Positions 23,646 through 30,772 of a stretch of DNA of 64,000 nt are shown in pieces. The notes under the pieces were generated by a model. It made no database searches and was not told the origin of the DNA. It worked only from the letters and a program-made list of their open reading frames with translations. The DNA is from an uncultured Phascolarctobacterium sp. (GTDB taxonomy: Bacteria; Bacillota; Negativicutes; Acidaminococcales; Acidaminococcaceae). Position 1 is the first letter of the stretch; every line of letters begins with the position of its first letter. Where the stretch lies: assembly GCA_958448515.1 (NCBI GenBank), contig CAUDEF010000001.1, positions 1 to 64,000 of the forward strand, given 5' to 3'. The translations under genes were made by a program, and so were the position numbers.

Positions 23646-25319
23646 TTACCAGTTTCTGAATTTTGCAGGCGGATTATACAAGCCTTTAGACCATACAACG
23701 AGGTCATGTACATTTTTAGCAGCCAACATAGAACGGTTAGCACGGCTAATGTCAATGCCAAGGTCTTGTGCTGTTTTAATAACGCCAAGCTCACGCAGAC
23801 GTTTGGTTTCTTTCGGATCGGCTTTCATACCAACTTCGGTGAAACCTGCAATACCACGGATTGCAGCAGTACGTTCTTCCATGTTGCGGCATTTCGGCAG
23901 ATAAGCAATACCTTCTTCAGTAATGATATGAGTAAGGTCATCACCGTAAATCATTACAGGTTCAATTGCCAGGTTTGCATTTTTAGCAAGTTTGAACGCA
24001 TCAAGTTCTTCAACAAATCCAGGAGCAAGTTTTTCACGGAAGGTTTCAGCCAGTTGTACAACAAGGCGTTTACCACGGCGAACAGGTCCCCAAAGTTCAG
24101 AATTAAGAGCATATTCTTCACCGCATTTGAGCCATGCGTCAGAAGAATGACGACGACCTTTAGGATCGCAGCCCATGTTAGGAGCACCACCAAAGCCTGC
24201 TACGCGGTTAGCAGTAGCTGTGGAGCTGTTACCATACGGGTCAATTTGCAGAGTGCCGCCGATGAACATGTCGATAGCGTAATGACCTGCAGTTTGAGAG
24301 AATGCACGGTTAGAACGCATGGATCCGTCAGGACCAACAAAGAAGATATCGCTGCGAGCAGCAACATATTCATCCATACCTAATTCACCACCAAAGCAGT
24401 GAACAGATTCTACCCAGCCACATTCAATAGCCGGAATCAGAGTCGGATGCGGATTTAAAATAAAGTTAGTGCAGATTTTGCCTTTCAGACCTAATTCTTC
24501 ACCATAGGTAGGAAGCAGCAATTCAATTGCAGCAGTATCGAAACCAATGCCATGGTTCAGAGATTTAATGCCATATTCGCCATAAATACCTTTAATAGCC
24601 ATCATGCCTTTCAATACTTGAGCATCGGTAATAAGTGCCGGGTCACGAGTAAAGAGAGGTTCAATATAGTAAGGTTTCGGAGATTGGATTACATAGTCAA
24701 CCCAGTCGCCAGGAATATCTACACGAGGCAATTCGTCAACAATTTCGTTAACTTGTGCAACAACAATACCTTGACGGAATTTAGTTGCTTCAACAATTGC
24801 CGGGGTATCTTCAGTACTGAAACCGGTATAAAGGTTACCGTTTTTATCAGCTTTAGTTGCAACTACCAATGCAACACGAGGAGTCAAATCTACGAAATAA
24901 CGTCCATACAATTCAAGATAGGTGTGAATTGCGCCTAATTCCAGTTTACCTTCTTGCAAAAATTGAGCTATGCGACCTGCCTGCGGTCCGGAGAAAGACA
25001 TATCCAATTTTTTTGCAATTCCTTTTTCGAACACATCAAGATGTTCAGGAAGAGTAAGTACAGATTGAACCATATGCAGATCATGTACTTTTGCAGGATC
25101 AACCTCACACAGGCATTTAGCCAAAAAGTCAGCCTGTTTTTGGTTGTTGCCTTCGATGTTTACTTTATCAAAAGGTCTGATAACTGCTTCCAATAAAGCA
25201 ACTGCATCTTTTGCATCAACAATTTTTCCTTCCTTGACGTAGGGAGCGGCAGCTTTAGCACGTTCCAACGCGTCTTTTTTCAGAGTGTCCCACTCACGAG
25301 TGATTCCTTTGAACTCCAT
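23646..25319 (-). CDS. madA: Acetyl-S-ACP:malonate ACP transferase (malonate decarboxylase alpha subunit)
   Basis: A 557-residue CoA-transferase-like protein of the MdcA/MadA family: ITREWDTLKKDALERAKAAAPYVKEGK at the N-terminus, GNNQKQADFLAKCL, NGNLYTGFSTEDTPAIVEATKFRQG and FGGAPNMGCDPKGRRHSSDAWLKCGEE. It exchanges acetyl for malonyl on the carrier protein, releasing acetate and forming malonyl-S-ACP. It is the first structural gene after an intrinsic terminator that follows a hutP-like gene, so its expression probably depends on antitermination. AAAGGAGAG precedes the ATG. Confidence 0.9.
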   Translation of the reverse strand: MEFKGITREWDTLKKDALERAKAAAPYVKEGKIVDAKDAVALLEAVIRPFDKVNIEGNNQKQADFLAKCLCEVDPAKVHDLHMVQSVLTLPEHLDVFEKGIAKKLDMSFSGPQAGRIAQFLQEGKLELGAIHTYLELYGRYFVDLTPRVALVVATKADKNGNLYTGFSTEDTPAIVEATKFRQGIVVAQVNEIVDELPRVDIPGDWVDYVIQSPKPYYIEPLFTRDPALITDAQVLKGMMAIKGIYGEYGIKSLNHGIGFDTAAIELLLPTYGEELGLKGKICTNFILNPHPTLIPAIECGWVESVHCFGGELGMDEYVAARSDIFFVGPDGSMRSNRAFSQTAGHYAIDMFIGGTLQIDPYGNSSTATANRVAGFGGAPNMGCDPKGRRHSSDAWLKCGEEYALNSELWGPVRRGKRLVVQLAETFREKLAPGFVEELDAFKLAKNANLAIEPVMIYGDDLTHIITEEGIAYLPKCRNMEERTAAIRGIAGFTEVGMKADPKETKRLRELGVIKTAQDLGIDISRANRSMLAAKNVHDLVVWSKGLYNPPAKFRNW

Positions 25320-25370
25320 TACGGTCTCTCCTTTCTGATTAAGAAAAGCTTTTCATATATCAAGACCAAA

Positions 25371-25420
25371 TAAAAAAGAGAGCATACCACAGGTATTGCC
25401 TGTCATATACTCTCAATCAC
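25371..25420 (-). terminator. Leader terminator between hutP-like gene 1 and madA, with NAG-rich motif
   Basis: On the transcribed strand a 16-bp stem (GAGAGTATATGACAGG, loop CAATA, CCTGTGGTATGCTCTC; 25378-25414, one mismatch and two G-U pairs) is followed by TTTTTT. This is an intrinsic terminator inside the operon, between a HutP homologue and the structural genes, as in the B. subtilis hut operon. The motif GTGATTGAGAGTA (25408-25420) enters the 5' arm; GTGATTGAG recurs at 28270-28278 and GATTGAGAGTA in the M20 leader. Confidence 0.85.
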
Positions 25421-25441
25421 CATTATGAATTTTTATTTAGT

Positions 25442-25888
25442 CTATATATGCATTACACCCAAGCCAGCACGATCATGATTAGTCATATAATGCAATGCCG
25501 ACTTGCCAAACAACGCAACAGCTATCCAATTCTCATCCCTTGCTACAGCAATCTTCAAAGCTAAATTTGCACTGGTACTTACACTCACTAAAATCCCTTT
25601 TTTAGCTTCCTCTGTAGCATGTATCAACGCATGGATATGACTGCTCGTTTTCTGTATAATACCAGAATTTAAACTAGCTCCAATAACAGCACGATTTATT
25701 TTTTCATTGAAATCATCGAATGATGTTCTGCCACCGACTTCAGTAACAACTGCTTTAAAGCCATTTTTAGCAACCATTTTCTTTACCGCTTCCTCGTCAT
25801 ATAACGACTGAGTAAGAGCTAACAGCATCGCTGCTGTTCCTGCACTGTTAATGCTGCTTTCAAGTAAAACTCTAGAGTTCTCCGCCAT
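25442..25888 (-). CDS. HutP-family RNA-binding antiterminator (copy 1)
   Basis: A 148-residue protein, the same length as B. subtilis HutP, with the HutP signature. HIHALIHATEEAKKGIL gives H86 and H90, and the C-terminal GVMHI gives H147. These match the three Mg2+-coordinating histidines of HutP (H73, H77, H138) and its conserved WIAVALFG strand. HutP binds NAG triplets in a leader hairpin when a ligand (L-histidine in Bacillus) and Mg2+ are present, and prevents termination. The ATG at 25888 follows AAGGAGAG. It lies just upstream of the terminator that precedes madA. Its ligand here is unknown; malonate-linked sensing is a guess. Confidence 0.85.
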   Translation of the reverse strand: MAENSRVLLESSINSAGTAAMLLALTQSLYDEEAVKKMVAKNGFKAVVTEVGGRTSFDDFNEKINRAVIGASLNSGIIQKTSSHIHALIHATEEAKKGILVSVSTSANLALKIAVARDENWIAVALFGKSALHYMTNHDRAGLGVMHI

Positions 25889-25906
25889 ATTCAATCTCTC
25901 CTTCTC

Positions 25907-26650
25907 TCAACGGATACTGATTTCTCCAAAATCAAAACTTCTTTGTATTCCCTGCGCGTTGCGAATTAAAAGTGCTCCCTGAGGATTCATATCTATAGCA
26001 ACGCCCTCAAAAATTATCTTGTCATCATCTTTTACCAAAACATGCTTTCCTAATGTACAGCTGTGAACCTTCCATTCATCCAGCAACTTATCCGGTCCAT
26101 TTGTTAACCACTCATCATACAACAAAGATAACTCTTCTAAAATATGTTGCAAAACTACATCACAAGAAATGTCCATACCGCAGGCAATTTTCAAAGAAGT
26201 TGCAGTATGTTTTAACGCTTCCGGAAAATCTTCATCATGCAAATTTACATTAACGCCAATCCCCAAAATAGCGTAGTCAACCATTCCACGTTCATCCAAT
26301 TTCATTTCTGACAATATGCCACAAATTTTCTTGCCGTCAAACAACAAATCATTAGGCCATTTTATTCTGGCCTTACCAGTGTTGTAAAGCTTTGAAATTG
26401 CTTTTACAACACTGACACCAGCCAATAAAGTCAGTTGCGCAACAATTTCCGGGTTTATACATGGTCTTAAGATTAAAGAAAACCATAATCCTCCTTCCGG
26501 AGAGTTCCATATTCGCTGCATTCTGCCGCTGGCCTTACATTGCCGTCTGGCAACAATCACAGTACCCTCAGGAGCTCCGCCAAGAGCTTTCTCAACAGCG
26601 GTAATATTAGTCGATTCTAAAACATCATAATATTGAAGCTGTATTTTCAT
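25907..26650 (-). CDS. birA: Biotin-protein ligase (BirA catalytic type, no DNA-binding domain)
   Basis: A 247-residue biotin-[protein] ligase. It shows the biotinyl-AMP loop motif GRMQRIWNSPEGGLWFSLILRP (about residues 42-63) and the catalytic KWPNDLLFDGKKICGIL segment, and ends with the small C-terminal domain. There is no N-terminal helix-turn-helix, so it is a ligase only, not a repressor. Its place inside the malonate operon, between madB and a hutP-like gene, makes the MadF carriers its likely targets; it may also serve other biotin enzymes. Confidence 0.92.
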   Translation of the reverse strand: MKIQLQYYDVLESTNITAVEKALGGAPEGTVIVARRQCKASGRMQRIWNSPEGGLWFSLILRPCINPEIVAQLTLLAGVSVVKAISKLYNTGKARIKWPNDLLFDGKKICGILSEMKLDERGMVDYAILGIGVNVNLHDEDFPEALKHTATSLKIACGMDISCDVVLQHILEELSLLYDEWLTNGPDKLLDEWKVHSCTLGKHVLVKDDDKIIFEGVAIDMNPQGALLIRNAQGIQRSFDFGEISIR

Positions 26651-26685
26651 TATGATTACCTTCTATAAAATAAAACTAACTTAAA

Positions 26686-27900
26686 TTACTTTACCATACC
26701 AATAGTGGAAATGAATACACCACAAGCAATAGCAGATACAATTACGCCACCGATATTAGCACCCATTGCAACCGGGAATACAATTGCAAACGGATCTTCG
26801 TCTTCTGCAGCATGTTGTGCAATTTTAGCAGTAGTAGGTACGCAGGATACGCCGGCAATACCAACAACAGGGTTGAAGTCACCTTTTTTGAACCAGTAAA
26901 CAACCAGACCACCAAGCAGACCAACAGCACCAGAAATTGCCAGAGCCAAAATGCCCAGCAAAATAAGAGGAGCAACTTTAGGATTCAGCAGGGTAGAAGC
27001 TTCGCACAAGGTACCAAGCAACAGGCCAAGAGCCAAAGTACCAGCATACAGCAGGGTGTTTTCAATGAAGTCCTGATACGGAATGATTTCTGCTTCTTTA
27101 ATAGCCATACCAAGGAAGAAGGACATAATAAGAGGAGCAGCCATTGGCAGCAGGATGCACAGCAGTGCACAGCATACAAGAATAAAGATAAATTTCTTAG
27201 CTTTAGGCACTTCAGGCGCATCAAAAATAATATCATTGCCTCTCATACGTTTAGGAATAATCATTTTTACAAGGTAAGGATAACCTGCATAAGTAAGGCT
27301 CAGATACAGGTAAGCAATTACGGAAATAGGAACAAACAGATGCGGAGCAAGCATCAGAGAAGTGAACAGTACCATCGGACCGTCCGCACCACCGATAGAA
27401 GCAACAGCCGCAGCTTCCGGAGGAGTCAAGCCAAGATGTACACCTAAAATCAAAGTAACAAAAGTACCAGCTTCTGCAAAGATTGCAATAATTATAGAAG
27501 TCCAGGGATTTGCAAGAATAAAGCTGATTTCGCACATAGCACCAACGCCCATGAATACGAAACAAGCAACAAGGCTGTTACTGAAAGTTAAATTATAAAT
27601 AGGCTGCAGGAAGTTAATCTGCATAATATCAACTAACTGATTAGGATCAGAAATCATAGGATCAAGGAACAAGGTTCCCAGTCTGCCGCCTTCAAAGAAC
27701 AATACGCCGCAGTTGATAGCAATCATACCGATACCCATAGGTACCATGATCAAAGGTTCCAAAGTACGTTTAAATCCCATGTATGCAAGTACGAAGCCAA
27801 ATGCAATAAGGAGTACCCTTGCAATAGCAATTACAGGATCTTGAACAAATAAGCTGGCTACGCCAGGAAATAACATTGACAAAATATTAGCTGTATCCAT
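26686..27900 (-). CDS. madB: Carboxybiotin decarboxylase, Na+-pumping beta subunit
   Basis: A 404-residue integral membrane protein of the OadB/MmdB/GcdB family, which decarboxylates carboxybiotin and exports Na+. Family blocks visible: AVASIGGADGPMVLFTS, containing the functional aspartate region, GMGAMCEISFILANPW in the middle, and PVVGIAGVSCVPTTAKIAQHAAEDEDPF...AMGANIGGVIVSAIACG at the C-terminus. Its ATG overlaps the stop of the small upstream gene by one base (TAATG). In this cluster it accepts carboxy-MadF and so couples malonate decarboxylation to a sodium gradient. Confidence 0.93.
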   Translation of the reverse strand: MDTANILSMLFPGVASLFVQDPVIAIARVLLIAFGFVLAYMGFKRTLEPLIMVPMGIGMIAINCGVLFFEGGRLGTLFLDPMISDPNQLVDIMQINFLQPIYNLTFSNSLVACFVFMGVGAMCEISFILANPWTSIIIAIFAEAGTFVTLILGVHLGLTPPEAAAVASIGGADGPMVLFTSLMLAPHLFVPISVIAYLYLSLTYAGYPYLVKMIIPKRMRGNDIIFDAPEVPKAKKFIFILVCCALLCILLPMAAPLIMSFFLGMAIKEAEIIPYQDFIENTLLYAGTLALGLLLGTLCEASTLLNPKVAPLILLGILALAISGAVGLLGGLVVYWFKKGDFNPVVGIAGVSCVPTTAKIAQHAAEDEDPFAIVFPVAMGANIGGVIVSAIACGVFISTIGMVK

Positions 27901-28031
27901 TATTGATCCATCCCTTCTCCATTAGAACTTCCGCCCATTACTTTATTGAGCAGGACTACAGCACCAATCATAAATAAAGAGATCGCTGCGGTAAACAAAT
28001 AAGAAAAAGCCGCGTATAACTCAACGCTCAT
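27900..28031 (-). CDS. Small single-pass membrane protein, OadG/MmdD-like candidate
   Basis: About 43 residues (start at 28031 after AAGGGAG): one hydrophobic helix (AAFSYLFTAAISLFMIGAVVLL) and a short Gly/Ser-rich, acidic tail (GGSSNGEGMDQ). It is translationally coupled to madB. Position, size and topology resemble the small gamma-type subunits (OadG, MmdD, GcdC-like) that anchor biotin-dependent Na+ pumps, but it lacks the long Pro/Ala C-terminal domain of OadG. It is a real gene judged by ribosome site and coupling; the role as pump assembly subunit is inference. Confidence 0.65.
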   Translation of the reverse strand: MSVELYAAFSYLFTAAISLFMIGAVVLLNKVMGGSSNGEGMDQ

Positions 28032-28103
28032 AATTAATTCTCCCTTCTTAAATATCTTACTTTCCAGATAGATTAATGTCTGCAATTTCCGGACATAGCA
28101 AAC

Positions 28104-28147
28104 AAAAAAAGAGACACAGCAATAGAATTACTCTATCTCTCCGTCTC
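28104..28147 (-). terminator. Second leader terminator before madB operon
   Basis: Transcribed-strand hairpin: outer stem GAGAC / GTCTC and inner stem ATAGA / TCTAT around GTAAT, with an internal loop, then TTTTTTT. The 5' side contains GAGAGATAGAGTA (complement of 28129-28141), i.e. repeated GAG/TAG triplets. Weaker stem than the upstream hairpin. Confidence 0.6.
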
Positions 28148-28240
28148 CTGTATTTATCTGGTAGGTAAAATCTCTCAAAACACTATTTATTTTTTGTCTT
28201 TTTATTATGAAGGTTGATATTAGAAAGTTAAATCATGATA

Positions 28241-28287
28241 AAAAAACAAAAAGAGACTGATGATTACTACTCAATCACTCAGTCTCT
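28241..28287 (-). terminator. First leader terminator before madB operon, with TTGAGTAG loop
   Basis: Transcribed-strand stem AGAGACTGA-g-TGATT / AATCA-TCAGTCTCT (14 base pairs with one bulge), loop GAGTAGT, followed by TTTTTGTTTTTT. The motif GTGATTGAGTAGTA (28265-28278) spans the 5' arm and loop and resembles GTGATTGAGAGTA of the madA leader. Confidence 0.8.
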
Positions 28288-28403
28288 AAATATGTAATTT
28301 TAAGAGTTTAAATAACTAATACACTCATTCTCTCTTGCCTCATATTCTAATATAACGACACACTTTTGTCAATATTAATTTTTTACATGACTTTAACATG
28401 CAG

Positions 28404-28850
28404 TTACTTTTCAATATGCATAGTACCAACACATACTCTGCGATGATTAGTACTGTAATAAAATGCAGAATATCCTGAAAAAGCTACCGATATCCATTTA
28501 TCTTTTCTGACTATCGCTACCTTAACAGCCACATTAGCCTTCATCACAGAGCTAATAAAAAATCCCCTGCCAGCTTCCTCTGCCGCATGTATAACAGCAT
28601 GAATATCTGATTCTTCTTTTTCTATAAGCTTTTTGTTCAGAGCAGCACCAATGATACTAGTTATCAGTTTTTTAGAAATTTCTTCCTGATTACCGCCAAT
28701 TTCTGTAACTACACATTTATAACCATGTTTTTCACAAAGCAATTTTAAATTATTCTCTGCACGTATAGTCGTAGTCATAGCTAAAGAAACTGCTACAGAC
28801 TGTACATCTGCTAAAAAACTTTCAATAAGCTCCTGATAATTAAAATCCAT
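28404..28850 (-). CDS. HutP-family RNA-binding antiterminator (copy 2)
   Basis: A second 148-residue HutP homologue. DIHAVIHAAEEAGRGFF gives H84 and H88 and the C-terminal GTMHIEK gives H145, the same three-histidine metal pattern as copy 1 and B. subtilis HutP; KWISVAFSGYSAF matches the conserved core strand. The two copies are clearly diverged from each other (many substitutions), so they may sense different signals or bind different hairpins. The start at 28850 follows GAGGG. It heads the malonate cluster, with tandem terminators just downstream and palindromic sequences upstream. Confidence 0.85.
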   Translation of the reverse strand: MDFNYQELIESFLADVQSVAVSLAMTTTIRAENNLKLLCEKHGYKCVVTEIGGNQEEISKKLITSIIGAALNKKLIEKEESDIHAVIHAAEEAGRGFFISSVMKANVAVKVAIVRKDKWISVAFSGYSAFYYSTNHRRVCVGTMHIEK

Positions 28851-28870
28851 CTCAAAATCCCTCATTCTCT

Positions 28871-28916
28871 TATAGTATAAAATAGTATTTATCAATAAAT
28901 ACTATTTTATACTATA
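28871..28916. repeat. Perfect 22-bp inverted repeat at the start of hutP-like gene 2
   Basis: Two perfect 22-base arms (left TATAGTATAAAATAGTATTT plus AT) separated by only CA. It lies 21-66 bases upstream of the ATG and reaches the predicted -10. It could be a repressor operator or a long hairpin in the 5' end of the transcript. It is very A+T rich and has no T run, so it is not a terminator. Confidence 0.85.
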
Positions 28917-28950
28917 TTATACTCTATCTTCTCCCCCCCGCAAGCATATG

Positions 28951-28989
28951 TACACAAAATCAAATTACTGAGTAATTTGATTTTGTGTA
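28951..28989. promoter_or_regulatory. Perfect 17-bp inverted repeat upstream of the hutP-like gene 2 promoter
   Basis: TACACAAAATCAAATTA and its exact complement separated by CTGAG. It is centred about 60 bases upstream of the predicted transcription start of the malonate cluster, a usual place for an activator site. There is no T run on the leftward strand. Operator function is inference. Confidence 0.55.
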
Positions 28990-29039
28990 TTCTATTTTAC
29001 GCGTTAATTTCGTTAATTTTTTATTTTATGTTACTGCAC

Positions 29040-29066
29040 AAAAAGGATGGCTGCGCCATCCTTTTT
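29040..29066. terminator. Intrinsic terminator of map
   Basis: AAAAAGGATGGC, loop TGC, GCCATCCTTTTTT: a short perfect stem with A and T flanks, 14 bases beyond the map stop codon. Confidence 0.88.
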
Positions 29067-29079
29067 TCTCTTTACCCTC

Positions 29080-29940
29080 TTAATAAGTCAGTATCTCCGG
29101 TCCGTTTTCTGTTATTAAAATTGTGTGCTCCCATTGAGCAGAAAGACTGCCGTCCTGAGTATAAACAGTCCAGTCGTTAGACGCATCAATAAATACATCC
29201 CTGCGTCCTGCATTAATCATCGGTTCAATAGTAAAAATCATTCCCGGCACCAAAACCATGCCTGTTTTGCGTTTTCCTACATGGCATACAAAAGGTTCTT
29301 CATGAAATTCCACGCCAACGCCATGTCCGCCAAATTCGGTAACTACGGAATAGCCATGCTTTTTAGCAAGTGCAGAAACAGCTGCGCCGATATCACCAAG
29401 ATAGCCCCAAGGCTGCGCAGCCTCAACGCCACGCTTTAAACACTCTTTGGCAATAGCTACCAGATCTTTGGCTTTTTTATCAACCTTACCAACGGTAAAC
29501 ATTCTTGAAGCATCAGCATAATAGCCATTGTAGATAGTAGATACATCTACATTAACAATATCACCACTGCGCAAAATATCCTTTTCGCTGGGAATACCAT
29601 GGCAAACCTGATCGTTGATAGAAGTGCAGACACTTTTAGGGAAACCGCAGAAACCCAGTGGCGCAGGAGTTGCACCTCTGCTGATAGTGTAATCGTATAC
29701 AAGCTTATCAATCTCAGCAGTAGACATACCGGTCTTAATATTTTCAGCAACCAGATCCAAAACAGCTGTATTAATTTCGCAGGCTTTACGGATACCCTCT
29801 ATCTGAGCAGGAGTCTTAATCATTTCTCTGTCGGGAACTTCTGCTCCCTGTGCTTTCAGCAAAGCAATTTTATCATCAATAGCTTTATGGCATTCGCCAT
29901 AGGGGGCACCACTGCCGCACCAACATAATTCTTGTTCCAT
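29080..29940 (-). CDS. map: Type I methionine aminopeptidase with N-terminal SEC-C zinc motif
   Basis: Removes the initiator methionine from nascent proteins. About 286 residues. An N-terminal SEC-C type zinc motif (CWCGSGAPYGECH, residues 5-17) is followed by the pita-bread catalytic domain. Metal ligands and neighbours are seen in NDQVCHGIPSE, VNVDVSTIYNGYYADASRMF, GHGVGVEFHEEPFV and FTIEPMIN. The SEC-C extension occurs in some Firmicute MetAPs and probably aids ribosome contact. The start at 29940 has AAGGAG seven bases upstream. Confidence 0.93.
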   Translation of the reverse strand: MEQELCWCGSGAPYGECHKAIDDKIALLKAQGAEVPDREMIKTPAQIEGIRKACEINTAVLDLVAENIKTGMSTAEIDKLVYDYTISRGATPAPLGFCGFPKSVCTSINDQVCHGIPSEKDILRSGDIVNVDVSTIYNGYYADASRMFTVGKVDKKAKDLVAIAKECLKRGVEAAQPWGYLGDIGAAVSALAKKHGYSVVTEFGGHGVGVEFHEEPFVCHVGKRKTGMVLVPGMIFTIEPMINAGRRDVFIDASNDWTVYTQDGSLSAQWEHTILITENGPEILTY

Positions 29941-30108
29941 TTTCATTCTCCTTACAAAAATCATTCTAATTTCATATTATATCATACAAAAAATATTCTG
30001 CATAAAATTTATTGTTACCCTGCCTTTGCTTGTGGTAAAATTATTTTATGATTGTTTTTAAGATAAAAACCATCTTTAAACACTAAATACATACAAGGAG
30101 ACTGAAAT

Positions 30109-30759
30109 ATGGAAGCATATTTAATGCAGTTTATTGATTTAATTCTTCATCTGGACAAACATCTGCCGGATATTATGGCTGCTTATGGTCATTTTATTTA
30201 CGCAATTTTATTTATGGTTGTTTTCTGTGAAACAGGTCTTGTTGTCACACCGTTTCTTCCCGGGGATTCACTGCTTTTTGCCTGCGGTGCACTGGCAGCA
30301 ACATCTCCTGAGGGCATGGATGTTAAAATAATTGCTCTTATTTTCCTTGTTTCATCAGTACTTGGCGATGCCTGCAATTACTATATTGGCGAAAAATTCG
30401 GTCTGGCTATATTAAAGTCTGAACGCGCTTTTATCAAGCCTGCTCATATCCAGAAAGCATCTGACTTCTATGCCCGCCATGGTCATAAGGCGATCTTTTT
30501 AGCACGTTTTGTACCTATTGTCCGTACTTTTGCTCCCTTTGTAGCAGGTATCGGCAACATGCATTATACAACTTTTGCCCATTACAACGTTATCGGCGCA
30601 GTTGTCTGGGTAACAGTTTTTGTGGGCGGCGGTTATTTCTTTGGCAATATACCCTTTGTCAAAAATAACTTCCCCGTTGTAACTTTAGGTATTATCCTTT
30701 TCTCAGTAATGCCCATTATCTATGAAATGTTTATAAAAAAATTATTAGGCAAAAAATAA
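30109..30759 (+). CDS. DedA/SNARE-associated family membrane protein
   Basis: A 216-residue membrane protein of the DedA (VTT) family. Diagnostic stretches: FCETGLVVTPFLPGDSLLFACGAL, LGDACNYYIGEKFG, and the FYARHGHKAIFLARFVPIVRTFAPFVAGIGNM motif with the conserved arginines. DedA proteins act in membrane lipid homeostasis, some as undecaprenyl-phosphate or phospholipid translocases. AAGGAG lies before the ATG. It is followed after 13 bases by the threonine aldolase gene and probably cotranscribed. Confidence 0.88.
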   Translation: MEAYLMQFIDLILHLDKHLPDIMAAYGHFIYAILFMVVFCETGLVVTPFLPGDSLLFACGALAATSPEGMDVKIIALIFLVSSVLGDACNYYIGEKFGLAILKSERAFIKPAHIQKASDFYARHGHKAIFLARFVPIVRTFAPFVAGIGNMHYTTFAHYNVIGAVVWVTVFVGGGYFFGNIPFVKNNFPVVTLGIILFSVMPIIYEMFIKKLLGKK

Positions 30760-30772
30760 AGAGGTGTTTGTT

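Larger units (their letters stand above)
28032..28403 (-). promoter_or_regulatory. 372-base leader between hutP-like gene 2 and the madB operon
   Basis: This gap holds two successive terminator-type hairpins on the transcribed strand (28241-28287 and 28104-28147) and several NAG-rich stretches. No convincing internal promoter was found and no reading frame of interest. It looks like an attenuator leader following the upstream HutP-family gene. Confidence 0.6.
28851..29079. promoter_or_regulatory. Promoter and operator region of the malonate cluster
   Basis: Contains a -10 TATAAT on the minus strand (28916-28921) with a poor -35 (TTGCGG complement at 28938-28943, 16-base spacer), and two perfect inverted repeats (28871-28916 and 28951-28989). 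It ends in the terminator of map (29040-29066). No gene was seen in it. Confidence 0.55.

Noticed and set aside
26812..27447. 211-codon open frame opposite madB
   Set aside because: Translation is Asn/Gln/Arg-rich shadow of a membrane protein gene.
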